A stretch of 64,000 nt of DNA from Hymenobacter artigasi (GCF_012275535.1 NZ_JAAVTK010000003.1:62001-126000), one strand, 5' to 3'; counted from the first letter of the stretch, positions 33,430 to 42,196 are shown. Numbers and translations: made by a program. Notes: a model not told the origin generated them from the sequence alone.

Positions 33430-33580
33430 GCTGGCCGCCGTTTAGCGCGGAGCGCGTAACGGCTGGCCGATAAGTGGCCGGGAGTCTCCAGACTCCCGGG
33501 ACGGACGAACCAACGCGAGTCTGGAGACTCGCCCCACTGGTTGGCCGGCCGTTACGCGCTGCGCGCTAAACGACGGCCAG
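33430..33580. repeat. Nested stem-loop structure between ilvB and ilvN (family F)
   Basis: Outer arms GCTGGCCGCCGTTTAGCGCG (from 33430) and their partner to 33580 enclose two further palindromes: CCGGGAGTCT/AGACTCCCGG (33478-33499) and GCGAGTCT/AGACTCGC (33515-33532). The two inner elements also complement each other, so alternative folds exist. Confidence 0.85.
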
Positions 33581-33588
33581 CGGGGCAT

Positions 33589-35355
33589 TCAGCACAGCCG
33601 GATTTCCGCCACGCTGCACCCCTGCGGCACCATCGGGAATATGTTATTCTCCTTCGCCACCATCACTTCCAGCAAAAAAGAGCCGGGCTGCTCCAGCATC
33701 TGCCGCAGCGCGGGCTGCAGCTCGTCGCGGGTTTCCACGCGCCGGCCGGCGATGCGGTAGCCGGCGGCCACGGCCACGTAGTCGGGACTTTGGATATCCA
33801 CGAAGGAGTAGCGGCGGGCATTGAACAGCTCCTGCCACTGCCGCACCATGCCCAGGAAGCGGTTGTTGAGAATGATGATTTTCACATCGACCCCGGTTTG
33901 CATAATGGTACCCAGCTCCTGGATGGTCATCTGCACCCCGCCATCGCCGATGATGGCCACCACCGGCCGCTCGGGCGCGCCAAACTTGGCCCCGATAGCG
34001 GCCGGCAGCGCGAAGCCCATCGTGCCCAGCCCGCCGCTGGTGATGTTGCTGCGGGTGTGGTTGAATTTGGCGTAGCGGCAGGCCACCATCTGGTGCTGGC
34101 CCACGTCGGTCACGATGATGGCCTCGCCCTCGGTCAGCTCGTTTAGCTGCTGCAGGACCTCGCCCATGGTCAGCTCCTCGCCGGTCGGGAATAGCTCGTC
34201 GTTTATCACAGCGGCCACCTCCTCGGCCATGTAGTTCTGGAAGCGCTGGTGCCATTCGGGGTGGCTTTTGGCATTGACCAGCGCCGTGAGTAGCGGCAGG
34301 GTTTCCTTGCAGTCGCCCCACACGGGCACGGTGGCGGCCACGTTTTTGTCGATTTCGGTGGGGTCGATGTCGAGGTGAATCACCTGGGCCTGGCGGGCGT
34401 ACTTGTCAAGGCGGCCGGTCACCCGGTCGTCGAAGCGCATGCCGATGGCGATGAGGACGTCGCACTCGTTGGTGAGCACGTTGGGGCCGTAGTTGCCGTG
34501 CATGCCCAGCATGCCCACGTTTAGCGGGTGGTCGGTGGGCAATGCACCCGCGCCGAGAATGGTCCAGGCGGCCGGGATTCCGCTTTTTTCGATGAAGGCC
34601 TTGAACTCCTGCTCGGCCTTGCCCAGAATCACGCCCTGGCCCCAGAGCACGAACGGCCGCTCGGCCTGGTTGATAAGCGCCGCCGCCGCGCGGATATATT
34701 CGGGCCGCACGATGGGTACCGGCCGGTAGCTGCGAATGTGCGCGCACGGCGCATACGGCGCGAAATGAAAGGCCTGCAGCTGCGCGTTCTTGGTAATGTC
34801 AATCAGCACCGGGCCGGGGCGGCCGCTGCGCGCAATGTAGAAGGCCTTCGCCAGCGCCTCGGGAATTTCCTCGGCCTTGGTTACCTGGTAGTTCCACTTC
34901 GTGACGGGCGTGGTGATGTTGATGATGTCGGTTTCCTGAAACGCATCGGTACCCAGCAAATGCGCAAACACCTGCCCCGTAATGCACACCAGCGGCGTGC
35001 TGTCAATCTGCGCATCGGCCAGGCCCGTCACCAGATTGGTCGCGCCCGGCCCGCTGGTGGCAAACACCACCCCCACCCGCCCGGACGCTCGCGCATACCC
35101 CTGCGCCGCGTGAATGCCGCCCTGCTCATGGCGCACCAGCACATGGTTCAGCCGGTCATTGAAGTCGTATAGCGCATCGTAAATCGGTATGATAGCCCCG
35201 CCGGGATAGCCGAAAATAGTGTCCACGCCCTCGGCCAGCAGGATGTTCAGCACGGCCTCCGCGCCCGTGGAGTTGGGGGTGGGGGCAGTTTCTGGCGCTG
35301 CTGAGGAGGTGGTTTCCGGCTCGGCTAGGATAGTGGTGGGCTCGTAGTTTAACAT
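33589..35355 (-). CDS. ilvB: Acetolactate synthase large (catalytic) subunit
   Basis: A 588-residue thiamine diphosphate enzyme that condenses pyruvate with pyruvate or 2-oxobutanoate. After a low-complexity N-terminus of about 30 residues (PTTILAEPETTSSAAPETAP) comes GVDTIFGYPGGAIIPIYDAL; the catalytic Glu is in VRHEQGGIHAAQGYARASG. FATSGPGATNLVTGLADA is a family block. The TPP/magnesium motif GDGGVQMTIQELGT and its partner IIILNN are intact. FAD-binding residues are expected in the middle domain. The extended N-terminus is unusual but not unique. It is followed by its regulatory subunit ilvN and preceded by ilvD. Confidence 0.95.
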   Translation of the reverse strand: MLNYEPTTILAEPETTSSAAPETAPTPNSTGAEAVLNILLAEGVDTIFGYPGGAIIPIYDALYDFNDRLNHVLVRHEQGGIHAAQGYARASGRVGVVFATSGPGATNLVTGLADAQIDSTPLVCITGQVFAHLLGTDAFQETDIINITTPVTKWNYQVTKAEEIPEALAKAFYIARSGRPGPVLIDITKNAQLQAFHFAPYAPCAHIRSYRPVPIVRPEYIRAAAALINQAERPFVLWGQGVILGKAEQEFKAFIEKSGIPAAWTILGAGALPTDHPLNVGMLGMHGNYGPNVLTNECDVLIAIGMRFDDRVTGRLDKYARQAQVIHLDIDPTEIDKNVAATVPVWGDCKETLPLLTALVNAKSHPEWHQRFQNYMAEEVAAVINDELFPTGEELTMGEVLQQLNELTEGEAIIVTDVGQHQMVACRYAKFNHTRSNITSGGLGTMGFALPAAIGAKFGAPERPVVAIIGDGGVQMTIQELGTIMQTGVDVKIIILNNRFLGMVRQWQELFNARRYSFVDIQSPDYVAVAAGYRIAGRRVETRDELQPALRQMLEQPGSFLLEVMVAKENNIFPMVPQGCSVAEIRLC

Positions 35356-35383
35356 GGTGGTTGAGCTTAAAACGGCACGACGG

Positions 35384-35512
35384 GGTCACCTCACCCCCCG
35401 GCCCCCTCTCCCGCGGAGAGGGGGAGCCTGGCGATTACCATTTGAGGCATTTCCGGTGCTCCCTCTCCGCGGGAGAGGGGCCGTGCCCGGCAGGGGTCAG
35501 GGGGTGAGGTGA
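35384..35512. repeat. Long inverted repeat, family C copy 3, with a small insert
   Basis: GGTCACCTCACCCCC and its right-hand partner flank CTCTCC core arms. The right arm has an added CCGTGCCCGGCAGG not found in the left. The right arm encodes the last residues (HLTP) and the TGA stop of ilvD on the - strand. Confidence 0.9.
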
Positions 35513-37206
35513 ACGGGGAGGGCGACCTCCTCCAGCAAATCAGTAATGCACCCGTGGCTGGCGTCGCTCACGGTGCGGATATATTTCAGCAGCACGCCCT
35601 GGGTGGCATTGGGGCGGGGGCGCTGCCACTGGCTTCGGCGCAGCTCCAGTAGGGCGGAGTCAATCTGTATATCAATGGTATTAGCGGCAGCATCCAGGAT
35701 AATCCAGTCGCCGTTTTCGACCAGCGCGATACCGCCGCCATCGTACGCCTCGGGGCAGACGTGGCCCACCACGAAGCCGTGGGTGCCGCCCGAAAACCGG
35801 CCGTCGGTAATCAGGGCCACTTTATCGCCCAGCCCGGCCCCGATGATGGCCGACGTAGGCTTGAGCATTTCGGGCATTCCCGGCCCGCCCTTGGGGCCCA
35901 CGTAGCGAATCACGACGACCTCGCCGGCCTTAATTTTGCCGGCAGTAATGCCTTCGTTCAGCGCTTCTTCCGAGTCGAATACGTTGGCCGGGCCTTCGAA
36001 GCGCAGGCCCTCTTTGCCCGTGATTTTGGCCACCGCGCCTTTGGGGGCGAGGTTGCCGTAGAGAATCTGAATGTGGCCGTCAGCTTTGATGGGGTTGTTG
36101 AACGGGCGCAGCAGGTCCTGCTCGGGGCCGAGGGGCTGCACGTCGGCGAGGTTTTCAGCCAGGGTTTGGCCGGTCACGGTCAGCAGGTGGCCGTGGAGCA
36201 GGCCGGCGTCGAGCAGGGTGCGCATCACGGCGGGCACGCCGCCCAGGGCCGAGAGGTCCTCCATGAGGTACTTGCCGCTGGGCTTGAGGTCGGCCAGCAC
36301 CGGCACGCGGTTGCTCACGGCCTGGAAATCCTCCATGTTCAGCGGCACGCCGGCGGCGTGGGCAATGGCGATGAGGTGCAGCACGGCATTGGTGGAGCCG
36401 CCCAGCACCGTGACCACCACCAGCGCGTTCTCGAACGCCTCGCGTACCAGAATGTCGCGGGGCTTGATATCGCGCTCCAGCAGCCGGCGCAGGTAGGCCC
36501 CGGCGTCGAGGCACTCCTGGGTTTTCTCTACGCTCACGGCGGGCAGCGACGACGAGAACGGCACGCTCATGCCCAGCGCCTCGATGGCGGCAGCCATGGT
36601 GTTGGCTGTGTACATACCGCCGCAGGCCCCCGGCCCGGGGCAGGCATTGTGGATGATACCGCTGTAGTCCTCGTCCGAAATCTGGCCCTGCAACTTCTTG
36701 CCGTAGGCCTCAAAACACGATACAATATTGAGCTGCTGCCCCTTAAACGTGCCGCCCTTGATGGTGCCGCCATACACCATCAGGCTAGGCCGGTTCAGCC
36801 GCGCCATCGCAATCAAAGCGCCGGGCATGTTCTTATCGCAACCTACCACCGTGGCGATGGCATCGTAGTTATGCGCGCCCGCCATGGCTTCAATAGAGTC
36901 GGCAATAATCTCGCGCGACACCAGCGAAAACCGCATGCCCGGCGTGCCGTTCGTGATGCCGTCGCTCACCCCAATGGTGTTGAAGCGCAGCCCCACCAAG
37001 CCCTGCGCCTGCACGCCGATTTTCACGCCGTCGGCCAACGCATCGAGGTGCATGTTGCAGGTGTTGCCCTCGAAGCCCGTGGAGCAGATGCCCACGAACG
37101 GCTTGCGCAAATCCGCATCCGACAGGCCCGAGCCGATGAGCATGGCCTGCGAGGCCGGCAAGCTGTCGTCCTGGGTGTAGATGCGGCTGTATTTGTTGAG
37201 AATCAT
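35497..37206 (-). CDS. ilvD: Dihydroxy-acid dehydratase
   Basis: A 569-residue iron-sulfur dehydratase that makes the 2-oxo acids of valine and isoleucine. Cluster cysteines are visible in [31 protein letters not shown] and [39 protein letters not shown] and [15 protein letters not shown] are family blocks, and [18 protein letters not shown] is the C-terminal signature. The ATG at 37206 ([14 protein letters not shown]) was used; the open frame upstream runs through a family C repeat and is not real coding. The last four codons and stop come from the next repeat downstream, so the C-terminus may differ from that of close relatives. Confidence 0.95.
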   Translation of the reverse strand: MILNKYSRIYTQDDSLPASQAMLIGSGLSDADLRKPFVGICSTGFEGNTCNMHLDALADGVKIGVQAQGLVGLRFNTIGVSDGITNGTPGMRFSLVSREIIADSIEAMAGAHNYDAIATVVGCDKNMPGALIAMARLNRPSLMVYGGTIKGGTFKGQQLNIVSCFEAYGKKLQGQISDEDYSGIIHNACPGPGACGGMYTANTMAAAIEALGMSVPFSSSLPAVSVEKTQECLDAGAYLRRLLERDIKPRDILVREAFENALVVVTVLGGSTNAVLHLIAIAHAAGVPLNMEDFQAVSNRVPVLADLKPSGKYLMEDLSALGGVPAVMRTLLDAGLLHGHLLTVTGQTLAENLADVQPLGPEQDLLRPFNNPIKADGHIQILYGNLAPKGAVAKITGKEGLRFEGPANVFDSEEALNEGITAGKIKAGEVVVIRYVGPKGGPGMPEMLKPTSAIIGAGLGDKVALITDGRFSGGTHGFVVGHVCPEAYDGGGIALVENGDWIILDAAANTIDIQIDSALLELRRSQWQRPRPNATQGVLLKYIRTVSDASHGCITDLLEEVALPVHLTP

Positions 37207-37256
37207 GGATAGGGTTGGGAATCGTATGTTATGCGCTTCGTTGACGTTCTGACGGA

Positions 37257-37361
37257 GCGCCTCACCCCCGGCCCCTCTCCGAAAAGGAGAGGGGAGCCAG
37301 ACGCAAGAGCGGAACCGGTGCCCCCTCTCCTTTTCGGAGAGGGGGTCAGGGGGTGAGGCGC
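37257..37361. repeat. Long inverted repeat, family C copy 4
   Basis: GCGCCTCACCCCCGGCCC and CTCTCCGAAAAGGAGAG are mirrored on the right, ending GAGGCGC. The loop includes ACCGGTGCCCC. It lies between ilvE and ilvD. Confidence 0.9.
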
Positions 37362-37375
37362 CCCGCACGCGCCGT

Positions 37376-38263
37376 TCAGGCAGTCTGCGCGACCAGCGCG
37401 CCGGTCACCAGCGCCCGGTAGCGCTCGGCCAGTTGCGCGCCCAGCGTCTCTGAAAACGGCACGCTGAATTCCAGCTCATCGATGGCCGCGATGCCCACTA
37501 CCTCGGCGGCGGTGCCGGTGTAGAAAGCGCCGATAGCGCCCTGTAGCTCGTCGGGGGTGAAGAACTTTTCGGTGACTGAAATGCCGGCTTCGCGGGCCAG
37601 GTCGATAATCGTGTTGCGGGTGATGCCGCGCAGGATGCTGCCCTGCGGCGCGGTGAACAGCTCGCCGTTTTTCTCGAAGAAGAAATTGGCACCGGGCCCT
37701 TCGGCCACGTAGCCGTTCATATCCAGCAGCAGGGCTTCGTCGAAGCCGCGGCCCTTGGCTTCGGAGCTGGCAATGATGGAGTTGACGTAATGACCCGATA
37801 CTTTGGCCTCGATGGGTACGGCCTTGGGGTTGGGGCGCTGGTAGGGCGAGATGCTCAGGCGCAGGCTCTGGTCGCCGAGGTACTTGCCCCAGTCCCACAC
37901 GGCAATGAGCAGGTTGCTGCTGCTGGCGTGCTTCAGGGTCATGTTGGGTTCGCCGGCATACACAAGGGGGCGGATGTAGGCGTCGGCGAGGTTGTTTTTT
38001 TCTAGTAGCTGGTAGGTGATGTCGGTCAGCTCCTCAACCGAATACTTGAACGGCAGGCCAATGCTGCGGCAGGAATAGTGCAGCCGCTCGTAGTGCTCCT
38101 CGGCCTTAAAAATGCGGGTTCCGGCCGACGTTGCGTAGGCCCGAATGCCTTCAAAAACGGCATAGCCATAGTGCAGCGACTGCGCGTAAGCGCCTACCTG
38201 GGCCGCCTCCGCTTTCACAAACTCGCCGTCTACAAAGGCGAGGGTATCGGGGTTGAAATACAT
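37376..38263 (-). CDS. ilvE: Branched-chain amino acid aminotransferase
   Basis: A 295-residue fold type IV PLP aminotransferase that makes Leu, Ile and Val from their 2-oxo acids with glutamate. [15 protein letters not shown] and the following [10 protein letters not shown] are the N-terminal family blocks. The PLP lysine is in [39 protein letters not shown] and [11 protein letters not shown] bind phosphate and cofactor. The ATG at 38263 ([13 protein letters not shown]) is preferred; the frame continues upstream only through the leader terminator. It is the first structural gene after the leader peptide and attenuator-like hairpins and so probably heads the ilvEDBNCA part of the locus. Confidence 0.95.
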   Translation of the reverse strand: MYFNPDTLAFVDGEFVKAEAAQVGAYAQSLHYGYAVFEGIRAYATSAGTRIFKAEEHYERLHYSCRSIGLPFKYSVEELTDITYQLLEKNNLADAYIRPLVYAGEPNMTLKHASSSNLLIAVWDWGKYLGDQSLRLSISPYQRPNPKAVPIEAKVSGHYVNSIIASSEAKGRGFDEALLLDMNGYVAEGPGANFFFEKNGELFTAPQGSILRGITRNTIIDLAREAGISVTEKFFTPDELQGAIGAFYTGTAAEVVGIAAIDELEFSVPFSETLGAQLAERYRALVTGALVAQTA

Positions 38264-38294
38264 ACGTGTTTGAAACTGGAGAGAGAAGATTATG

Positions 38295-38332
38295 AAAAAG
38301 CCTTCCTGAGCGCGGGGCTTAGAAAGGCTTTT
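38295..38332 (-). terminator. Attenuator terminator before ilvE
   Basis: On the - strand AAAAGCCTT (38332-38324) pairs with AAGGCTTTT (38304-38296) and runs into another T, 31 bases before the ilvE start codon. It is downstream of the Val/Ile-rich leader ORF. Its 5' arm overlaps the antiterminator hairpin at 38329-38346, so the two cannot form together. Confidence 0.75.
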
Positions 38333-38346
38333 GCTGGGCTGCAAAA
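38329..38346 (-). promoter_or_regulatory. Antiterminator hairpin candidate before ilvE
   Basis: On the - strand TTTTGC (38346-38341) pairs with GCAAAA (38334-38329), using the first bases of the terminator arm. A further pair, TTCCT in the leader codons (38377-38373) with AGGAA (38356-38352) just after the stop, could act as the competing 1:2 hairpin. Confidence 0.6.
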
Positions 38347-38354
38347 TGCTGTTC

Positions 38355-38417
38355 CTATGCGCCCGCCGGGCCAGGAATAATGACGAATTTGATGACTTGG
38401 GGGAAGTGGGTTATCAT
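38355..38417 (-). CDS. ilv leader peptide (20 codons, Val/Ile-rich)
   Basis: The ORF reads MITHFPQVIKFVIIPGPAGA and stops with TAG. Positions 8-14 are Val-Ile-Lys-Phe-Val-Ile-Ile, so five of seven codons specify branched-chain residues. This is the pattern of leader peptides in classical ilv attenuation: a ribosome stalled by low Val- or Ile-tRNA would cover the 3' end of the run and free the sequence after the stop to form the antiterminator. It lies 91 bases from the ilvE ATG, between the leuB-distal family C repeat and the terminator hairpin. Its size is below usual gene-calling limits. Translation has not been shown. Confidence 0.7.
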   Translation of the reverse strand: MITHFPQVIKFVIIPGPAGA

Positions 38418-38459
38418 GAGTTTTGAAATGTCATGCTGAGTGCGGCGGCTCGTTCGCCG

Positions 38460-38591
38460 ACACCTCACCCCCTGACCCCCTCTCCAAAAAAGAGGGGGCA
38501 CCGGTTCGGAAGAACAATTTTTCTACAAGCACTACCGAAAGCATTTCCGGTGCCCCCTCTTTTTTGGAGAGGGGGTCAGGGGGTGAGGTGT
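38460..38591. repeat. Long inverted repeat, family C copy 5
   Basis: ACACCTCACCCCCTGACC is mirrored at the right end; inner arms CCCCCTCTCCAAAAAAGAG and its partner are A/T-rich at the tip. The loop contains TTTCCGGTGCCCC. It separates leuB from the ilvE leader and could terminate leu transcription. The 38418-38459 stretch must hold any promoter for the leader; no TAnnTTTG box is seen there. Confidence 0.9.
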
Positions 38592-38613
38592 TGTTGGGGA
38601 ACTAATGCCTTTC

Positions 38614-39732
38614 TCAGATGATAGTGCTAATCCCAATCTCCACGTTGTTCCTATTCCACTGCTTCTCGTTGGAATCGGCAATCCAGAAGGCGATATAATT
38701 CCCCACTTCCTCGGTGGTGTAAGGCGCGGTGGGGTTCAGCTCGGGAGTCAGCACGCTGTTGTTCAGGGCCTCGTCCACGGCCTCGCGTACGAGCGCAGCT
38801 TCCGAAAAAAGCTCCAGGTGCTCCAGCAGCATGGCCACTGAGAGAATGGCGGCAATGGGGTTGGCAATGCCCTTGCCCTTGGCCTGCGGGTAGGAGCCGT
38901 GGATGGGCTCGAACAGCGCCACCTCCTCGCCCACCGAGGCGGAGGGCAGCAGCCCCATCGAGCCGGCAATAACCGAGGCTTCGTCCGAGATAATATCGCC
39001 GAACATGTTCTCGGTCAGAACCACGTCAAACTGCTTCGGGTTGAGAATCATCTGCATCGCGGCGTTGTCCACAAAGAGGTAGTCTACCGTCACTTCGGGG
39101 TACTGGTGGGCCATTTCGCGCACTTCCTCGCGCCACAGACGGGAGGTTTCCAGCACATTGGCCTTGTCCACCAACGTCAGGTGCTGGCGGCGACACGCGG
39201 CAGCCTGAAACGCCAGATGCGCAATGCGCCGGATTTCATGGCGGCTGTAGGTGCAGTGGTCGTAAGCGCCTTCGCCGTCGGCGGTACGTCCCTTTTCGCC
39301 GAAGTAGATGCCACCGGTCAGCTCCCGGAAAATGACCATATCGGTGTCCTTGATGCGCTCGGTTTTGAGGGGCGAATGGGGCAGCAGGACGTCGTAGGCC
39401 GCGACCGGGCGAATGTTGGCAAACAGGCCCAACTCCTTGCGCAGGCGCAGCAGGCCCTGCTCGGGGCGCACCTTGGCGCTGGGGTCGTTGTCGTATTTCG
39501 GGTCACCGATGGCACCCAGGAGCACGGCATCGGCGGCGCGACAGGCGTCGAGGGTTTCGTCGGGCAGCGGGTTGCCGGTGGCGTCGATGGCGCAGGCTCC
39601 CATCAGGTAGGTCTGCAGGTCGAAGTGGTGGTCGAACCGCTCGGCCACGGCTTCGAGCACCTTCACGGCTTGCCGGCACACTTCGGGCCCGATGCCATCG
39701 CCGGGCAACACGGCTATTTTTATGGTTTTCAT
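38614..39732 (-). CDS. leuB: 3-isopropylmalate dehydrogenase
   Basis: A 372-residue NAD-dependent beta-decarboxylating dehydrogenase that makes 2-oxoisocaproate for leucine. It begins IAVLPGDGIGPEV; LLGAIGDPKYDN, RPEQGLLRLRKELGLFANIRPV and DMVIFRELTGGIYFGEKG are substrate and cofactor landmarks; DKANVLETSRLWREEV and the catalytic block NMFGDIISDEASVIAGSMGLLPSAS follow; FEPIHGSYPQAKGKGIANPIA is the NAD-binding signature. The C-terminus has a short extra tail (SNEKQWNRNNVEIG) compared with the usual length. It lies after leuD with a family D repeat between them. Confidence 0.95.
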   Translation of the reverse strand: MKTIKIAVLPGDGIGPEVCRQAVKVLEAVAERFDHHFDLQTYLMGACAIDATGNPLPDETLDACRAADAVLLGAIGDPKYDNDPSAKVRPEQGLLRLRKELGLFANIRPVAAYDVLLPHSPLKTERIKDTDMVIFRELTGGIYFGEKGRTADGEGAYDHCTYSRHEIRRIAHLAFQAAACRRQHLTLVDKANVLETSRLWREEVREMAHQYPEVTVDYLFVDNAAMQMILNPKQFDVVLTENMFGDIISDEASVIAGSMGLLPSASVGEEVALFEPIHGSYPQAKGKGIANPIAAILSVAMLLEHLELFSEAALVREAVDEALNNSVLTPELNPTAPYTTEEVGNYIAFWIADSNEKQWNRNNVEIGISTII

Positions 39733-39736
39733 GGTT

Positions 39737-39822
39737 GTGAGGTAAGCTTTAGCTTGCCGTTATATACTTACAATCAGCCTTATAAACTCTATTTTTTTTC
39801 GGCAAGCTAAAGCTTACCTCAC
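39737..39822. repeat. Inverted repeat, family D copy 2
   Basis: GTGAGGTAAGCTTTAGCTTG and CCG (39737-39759) are mirrored at 39800-39822 without mismatch. An AT-rich loop of 40 bases separates the arms. It fills the leuD-leuB gap, ending 4 bases after the leuD stop. Confidence 0.92.
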
Positions 39823-39825
39823 TTA

Positions 39826-40422
39826 TCACCAGGTCCAGGCTCGACCCGATTCGTAGGCTTCGATGGCCGGTTTCTGGCTCAGCAGGTAATCGATGTCGTC
39901 GTAGCCGTTAATCAGGCATTCCTTTTTGTAGGCGTCGATATCGAAGTGGAAGCTCTCGCCGGTGGCGGGCAAGTGCAGCGTTTGCTCGGGCAGGTTCACC
40001 ACGAATTCGGTATCGCCATCCTTTTCCGCAAGGGTGAATATGCGGGCCAACTCGGCATCGGTTAGTTGCAAGGGCAGCAAGCCGGTGTTCAGCGCGTTGC
40101 CCCGGAAGATATCGGCGAAGTAGCTCGAAATCACCACCCGAAAACCGGCGTCGTACAGCGCCCAGGCGGCATGCTCGCGGCTCGAACCGCAGCCGAAATT
40201 CTTGCCCGCCAGCAGAATCTGGCCGGCGTAGCAGGCATCGTTGAGAACAAAGTCGGGCTTCGGCGTTCCGTCGGCGTTGAAGCGCCAGTCGCGGAACAGG
40301 TTTTCGCCGAAGCCCTCCCTCGTCGTCGCCTTCAGGAAACGGGCCGGAATAATCTGGTCCGTATCGATGTTTTCGAGCGGCAGCGGCACGGCGGCCGAGT
40401 GCAGGGTCTGGAATTTTTCCAT
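39826..40422 (-). CDS. leuD: 3-isopropylmalate dehydratase small subunit
   Basis: A 198-residue aconitase-fold swivel subunit that pairs with LeuC to isomerise 2- to 3-isopropylmalate. It shows [42 protein letters not shown] and [17 protein letters not shown], which are the family blocks. Length is normal for the bacterial type. It lies between leuC and leuB in the locus; the gap to leuC is a family C repeat of about 130 bases rather than the usual few bases, so subunit balance may be set by mRNA structure rather than translational coupling. Confidence 0.95.
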   Translation of the reverse strand: MEKFQTLHSAAVPLPLENIDTDQIIPARFLKATTREGFGENLFRDWRFNADGTPKPDFVLNDACYAGQILLAGKNFGCGSSREHAAWALYDAGFRVVISSYFADIFRGNALNTGLLPLQLTDAELARIFTLAEKDGDTEFVVNLPEQTLHLPATGESFHFDIDAYKKECLINGYDDIDYLLSQKPAIEAYESGRAWTW

Positions 40423-40440
40423 GTGGTCGTTCTGGCGGGT

Positions 40441-40569
40441 CGCCTCACCCCCCGGCCCCCTCTCCGGTGGAGAGGGAGAGAGTTCAGACGATGGAAGACA
40501 TTTGCAGATTTATTTCGATTGAAGTCGACTGGCACCCCTCTCCAGCGGAGAGGGGCTGGGGGTGAGGCG
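40441..40569. repeat. Long inverted repeat, family C copy 6
   Basis: CGCCTCACCCCCCGGCCC and its partner GGGGTGAGGCG frame CTCTCC-type inner arms. The loop has diverged more than in the other copies. It lies between leuC and leuD. Confidence 0.88.
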
Positions 40570-40573
40570 TACG

Positions 40574-41968
40574 TTAGTTCAAATACTGCGTGATATCCAC
40601 AATTCTGCCCTGCACCGCCGTAATGGCCGCTACCAGCGGACTCGCCAGCAGCGTGCGCGAACCCGGCCCCTGCCGCCCCTCGAAGTTGCGGTTCGACGTA
40701 GCCACGCAGTAGGCCCCAGCGGGGATTTTATCCTCATTCATGGCCAGGCAGGCGCTGCAGCCGGGTTCGCGCAGCTCGAAGCCGGCGGCGGCCAGAATCT
40801 TGTCGAGGCCCTCGGCGATGGCCTGCTGCTCCACCTGCTTCGAGCCGGGCACAATGATGGCCTCGACGTGGCCCGCCTTCTGCTTGCCCTGCACGTAGGC
40901 CGCCACCGCCCGCAAATCCTCGATGCGCGAGTTGGTGCAGCTGCCGATGAACACGTAGTTGATTTCCTTACCCAGCAGCGATTCGCCCCGCTGAAAGCCC
41001 ATGTATTGCAGCGACTTATCGAAGCTCTCGGCTTCGCTGGCCGGTACTTCGCTGGGGATGTGGCCGGTCAGGGCGATGCCCATGCCGGGGTTGGTACCGT
41101 AGGTTATCATCGGTGGGATGGCGGCGGCATCGAAGTGGTGCTCAACCTCGAAAACCGTGTCTTTGTCCGAATACAGCGTTTCCCAATAGGCTACGGCCTG
41201 CTCCCAGGCGGCTTCCTTGGGAGCGTAGGGGCGGCCTTTAACGTAAGCGAAAGTCGTTTCATCCGGCGCGATGAGGCCACCACGGGCGCCCATTTCAATG
41301 CTCATGTTGCAGACCGTCATGCGGCCTTCCATGCTGAGGGCGCGCACGGCGCTGCCGGCGTATTCCACAAAGTAGCCGGTGGCCCCACCGGTGCCGAGCT
41401 GCGCAATTACATAGAGAATCAAATCTTTGGCGGTCACGCCGGGCCGCAGCTCGCCATCCACCGATATGCGCATGCGCTTGGGGCGGCTGAGCAGCAGGCA
41501 CTGGGTTGCCATCACCTGGGCCACTTGGCTGGTGCCGATGCCGAAGGCCACCGCCCCGAACGCGCCGTGGGTAGAGGTGTGGCTGTCGCCGCACACAATG
41601 GTGGTACCGGGCAGCGTGAGGCCCAGCTCCGGCCCGATGACGTGCACGATGCCCTGGCGGGCGTGGCCCAGGCCGTACAATTCCACGCCGTACTTGGCGC
41701 AATTCGCAGTCAGCTTGTCTACCTGCGAGCGGCTCAGCGGCTCCTCGATGGGCAGGTGCTGGTTGCGGGTGGGCACGTTGTGGTCGGCCGTGGCGAGGAT
41801 GCGCGCGGGGCGGAACAGCGGCAACCCGCGGGCTTCGAGCTCGTCGAACGCCTGCGGGCTGGTCACCTCGTGGATGAGGTGCCGGTCGATATATACGATG
41901 TCCAGGCCGCCCGGCGCAGTTTTCACTACGTGCGCATCCCAGATTTTATCGAATAAGGACTTGGCCAT
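40574..41968 (-). CDS. leuC: 3-isopropylmalate dehydratase large subunit
   Basis: A 464-residue [4Fe-4S] enzyme subunit. The cluster cysteines are expected in [14 protein letters not shown] and [14 protein letters not shown]. Early blocks are [28 protein letters not shown] and [34 protein letters not shown], and [24 protein letters not shown] lies in the middle. [26 protein letters not shown] is the C-terminal signature. All are intact. It starts 36 bases after the 58-codon ORF and shares an operon with leuA. Confidence 0.96.
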   Translation of the reverse strand: MAKSLFDKIWDAHVVKTAPGGLDIVYIDRHLIHEVTSPQAFDELEARGLPLFRPARILATADHNVPTRNQHLPIEEPLSRSQVDKLTANCAKYGVELYGLGHARQGIVHVIGPELGLTLPGTTIVCGDSHTSTHGAFGAVAFGIGTSQVAQVMATQCLLLSRPKRMRISVDGELRPGVTAKDLILYVIAQLGTGGATGYFVEYAGSAVRALSMEGRMTVCNMSIEMGARGGLIAPDETTFAYVKGRPYAPKEAAWEQAVAYWETLYSDKDTVFEVEHHFDAAAIPPMITYGTNPGMGIALTGHIPSEVPASEAESFDKSLQYMGFQRGESLLGKEINYVFIGSCTNSRIEDLRAVAAYVQGKQKAGHVEAIIVPGSKQVEQQAIAEGLDKILAAAGFELREPGCSACLAMNEDKIPAGAYCVATSNRNFEGRQGPGSRTLLASPLVAAITAVQGRIVDITQYLN

Positions 41969-41970
41969 TT

Positions 41971-41990
41971 TTGGTGCTTGGTTATTGGTG
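41971..41990. repeat. Single arm related to the family E repeat
   Basis: TTGGTGCTTGGTTATTGGTG closely matches the arm at 7873-7894. It lies between the leuC ATG and the small ORF stop and has no paired arm. Confidence 0.6.
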
Positions 41991-42004
41991 CCTGGTGCGT
42001 GGGC

Positions 42005-42181
42005 TTAGCCTTCGGAATCGGATAAAAAATCGGCTCCGGCAGTGGGTGCTGCCTGCTGGGTTATGGCTACAGCGTAGCTTATCCAGTCGGCGCAGCGCTG
42101 GGGGAGCGACGCCGACTGGTCGGGCTGGTGGTTTTCGGGGGAAGTAACGAGGCGGGTATAAGGCGTTTCGGGGGTGTTCAT
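42005..42181 (-). CDS. 58-residue ORF between leuA and leuC, function unknown
   Basis: The ORF starts with ATG 15 bases after the leuA stop and ends 36 bases before the leuC ATG. It begins MNTPETPYTRLVTSPENHQP; a short central helix is possible around QRCADWISYAVAITQQ, and it ends in an acidic tail (ADFLSDSEG). The codon use is similar to the neighbours. No family is recognised. The tight position inside an operon and a clean ATG favour a real protein; the low-complexity Pro/Thr/Ser ends leave room for chance. It may be a small regulator or stabiliser of an enzyme of leucine synthesis, but nothing in the sequence proves that. Confidence 0.5.
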   Translation of the reverse strand: MNTPETPYTRLVTSPENHQPDQSASLPQRCADWISYAVAITQQAAPTAGADFLSDSEG

Positions 42182-42196
42182 TATATTAATAATTAA

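Noticed and set aside
37207..37368. N-terminal extension of IlvD by 54 residues
   Set aside because: The upstream frame translates a family C repeat and gives a Pro/Arg-rich sequence unlike any IlvD; the ATG at 37206 matches the family start.
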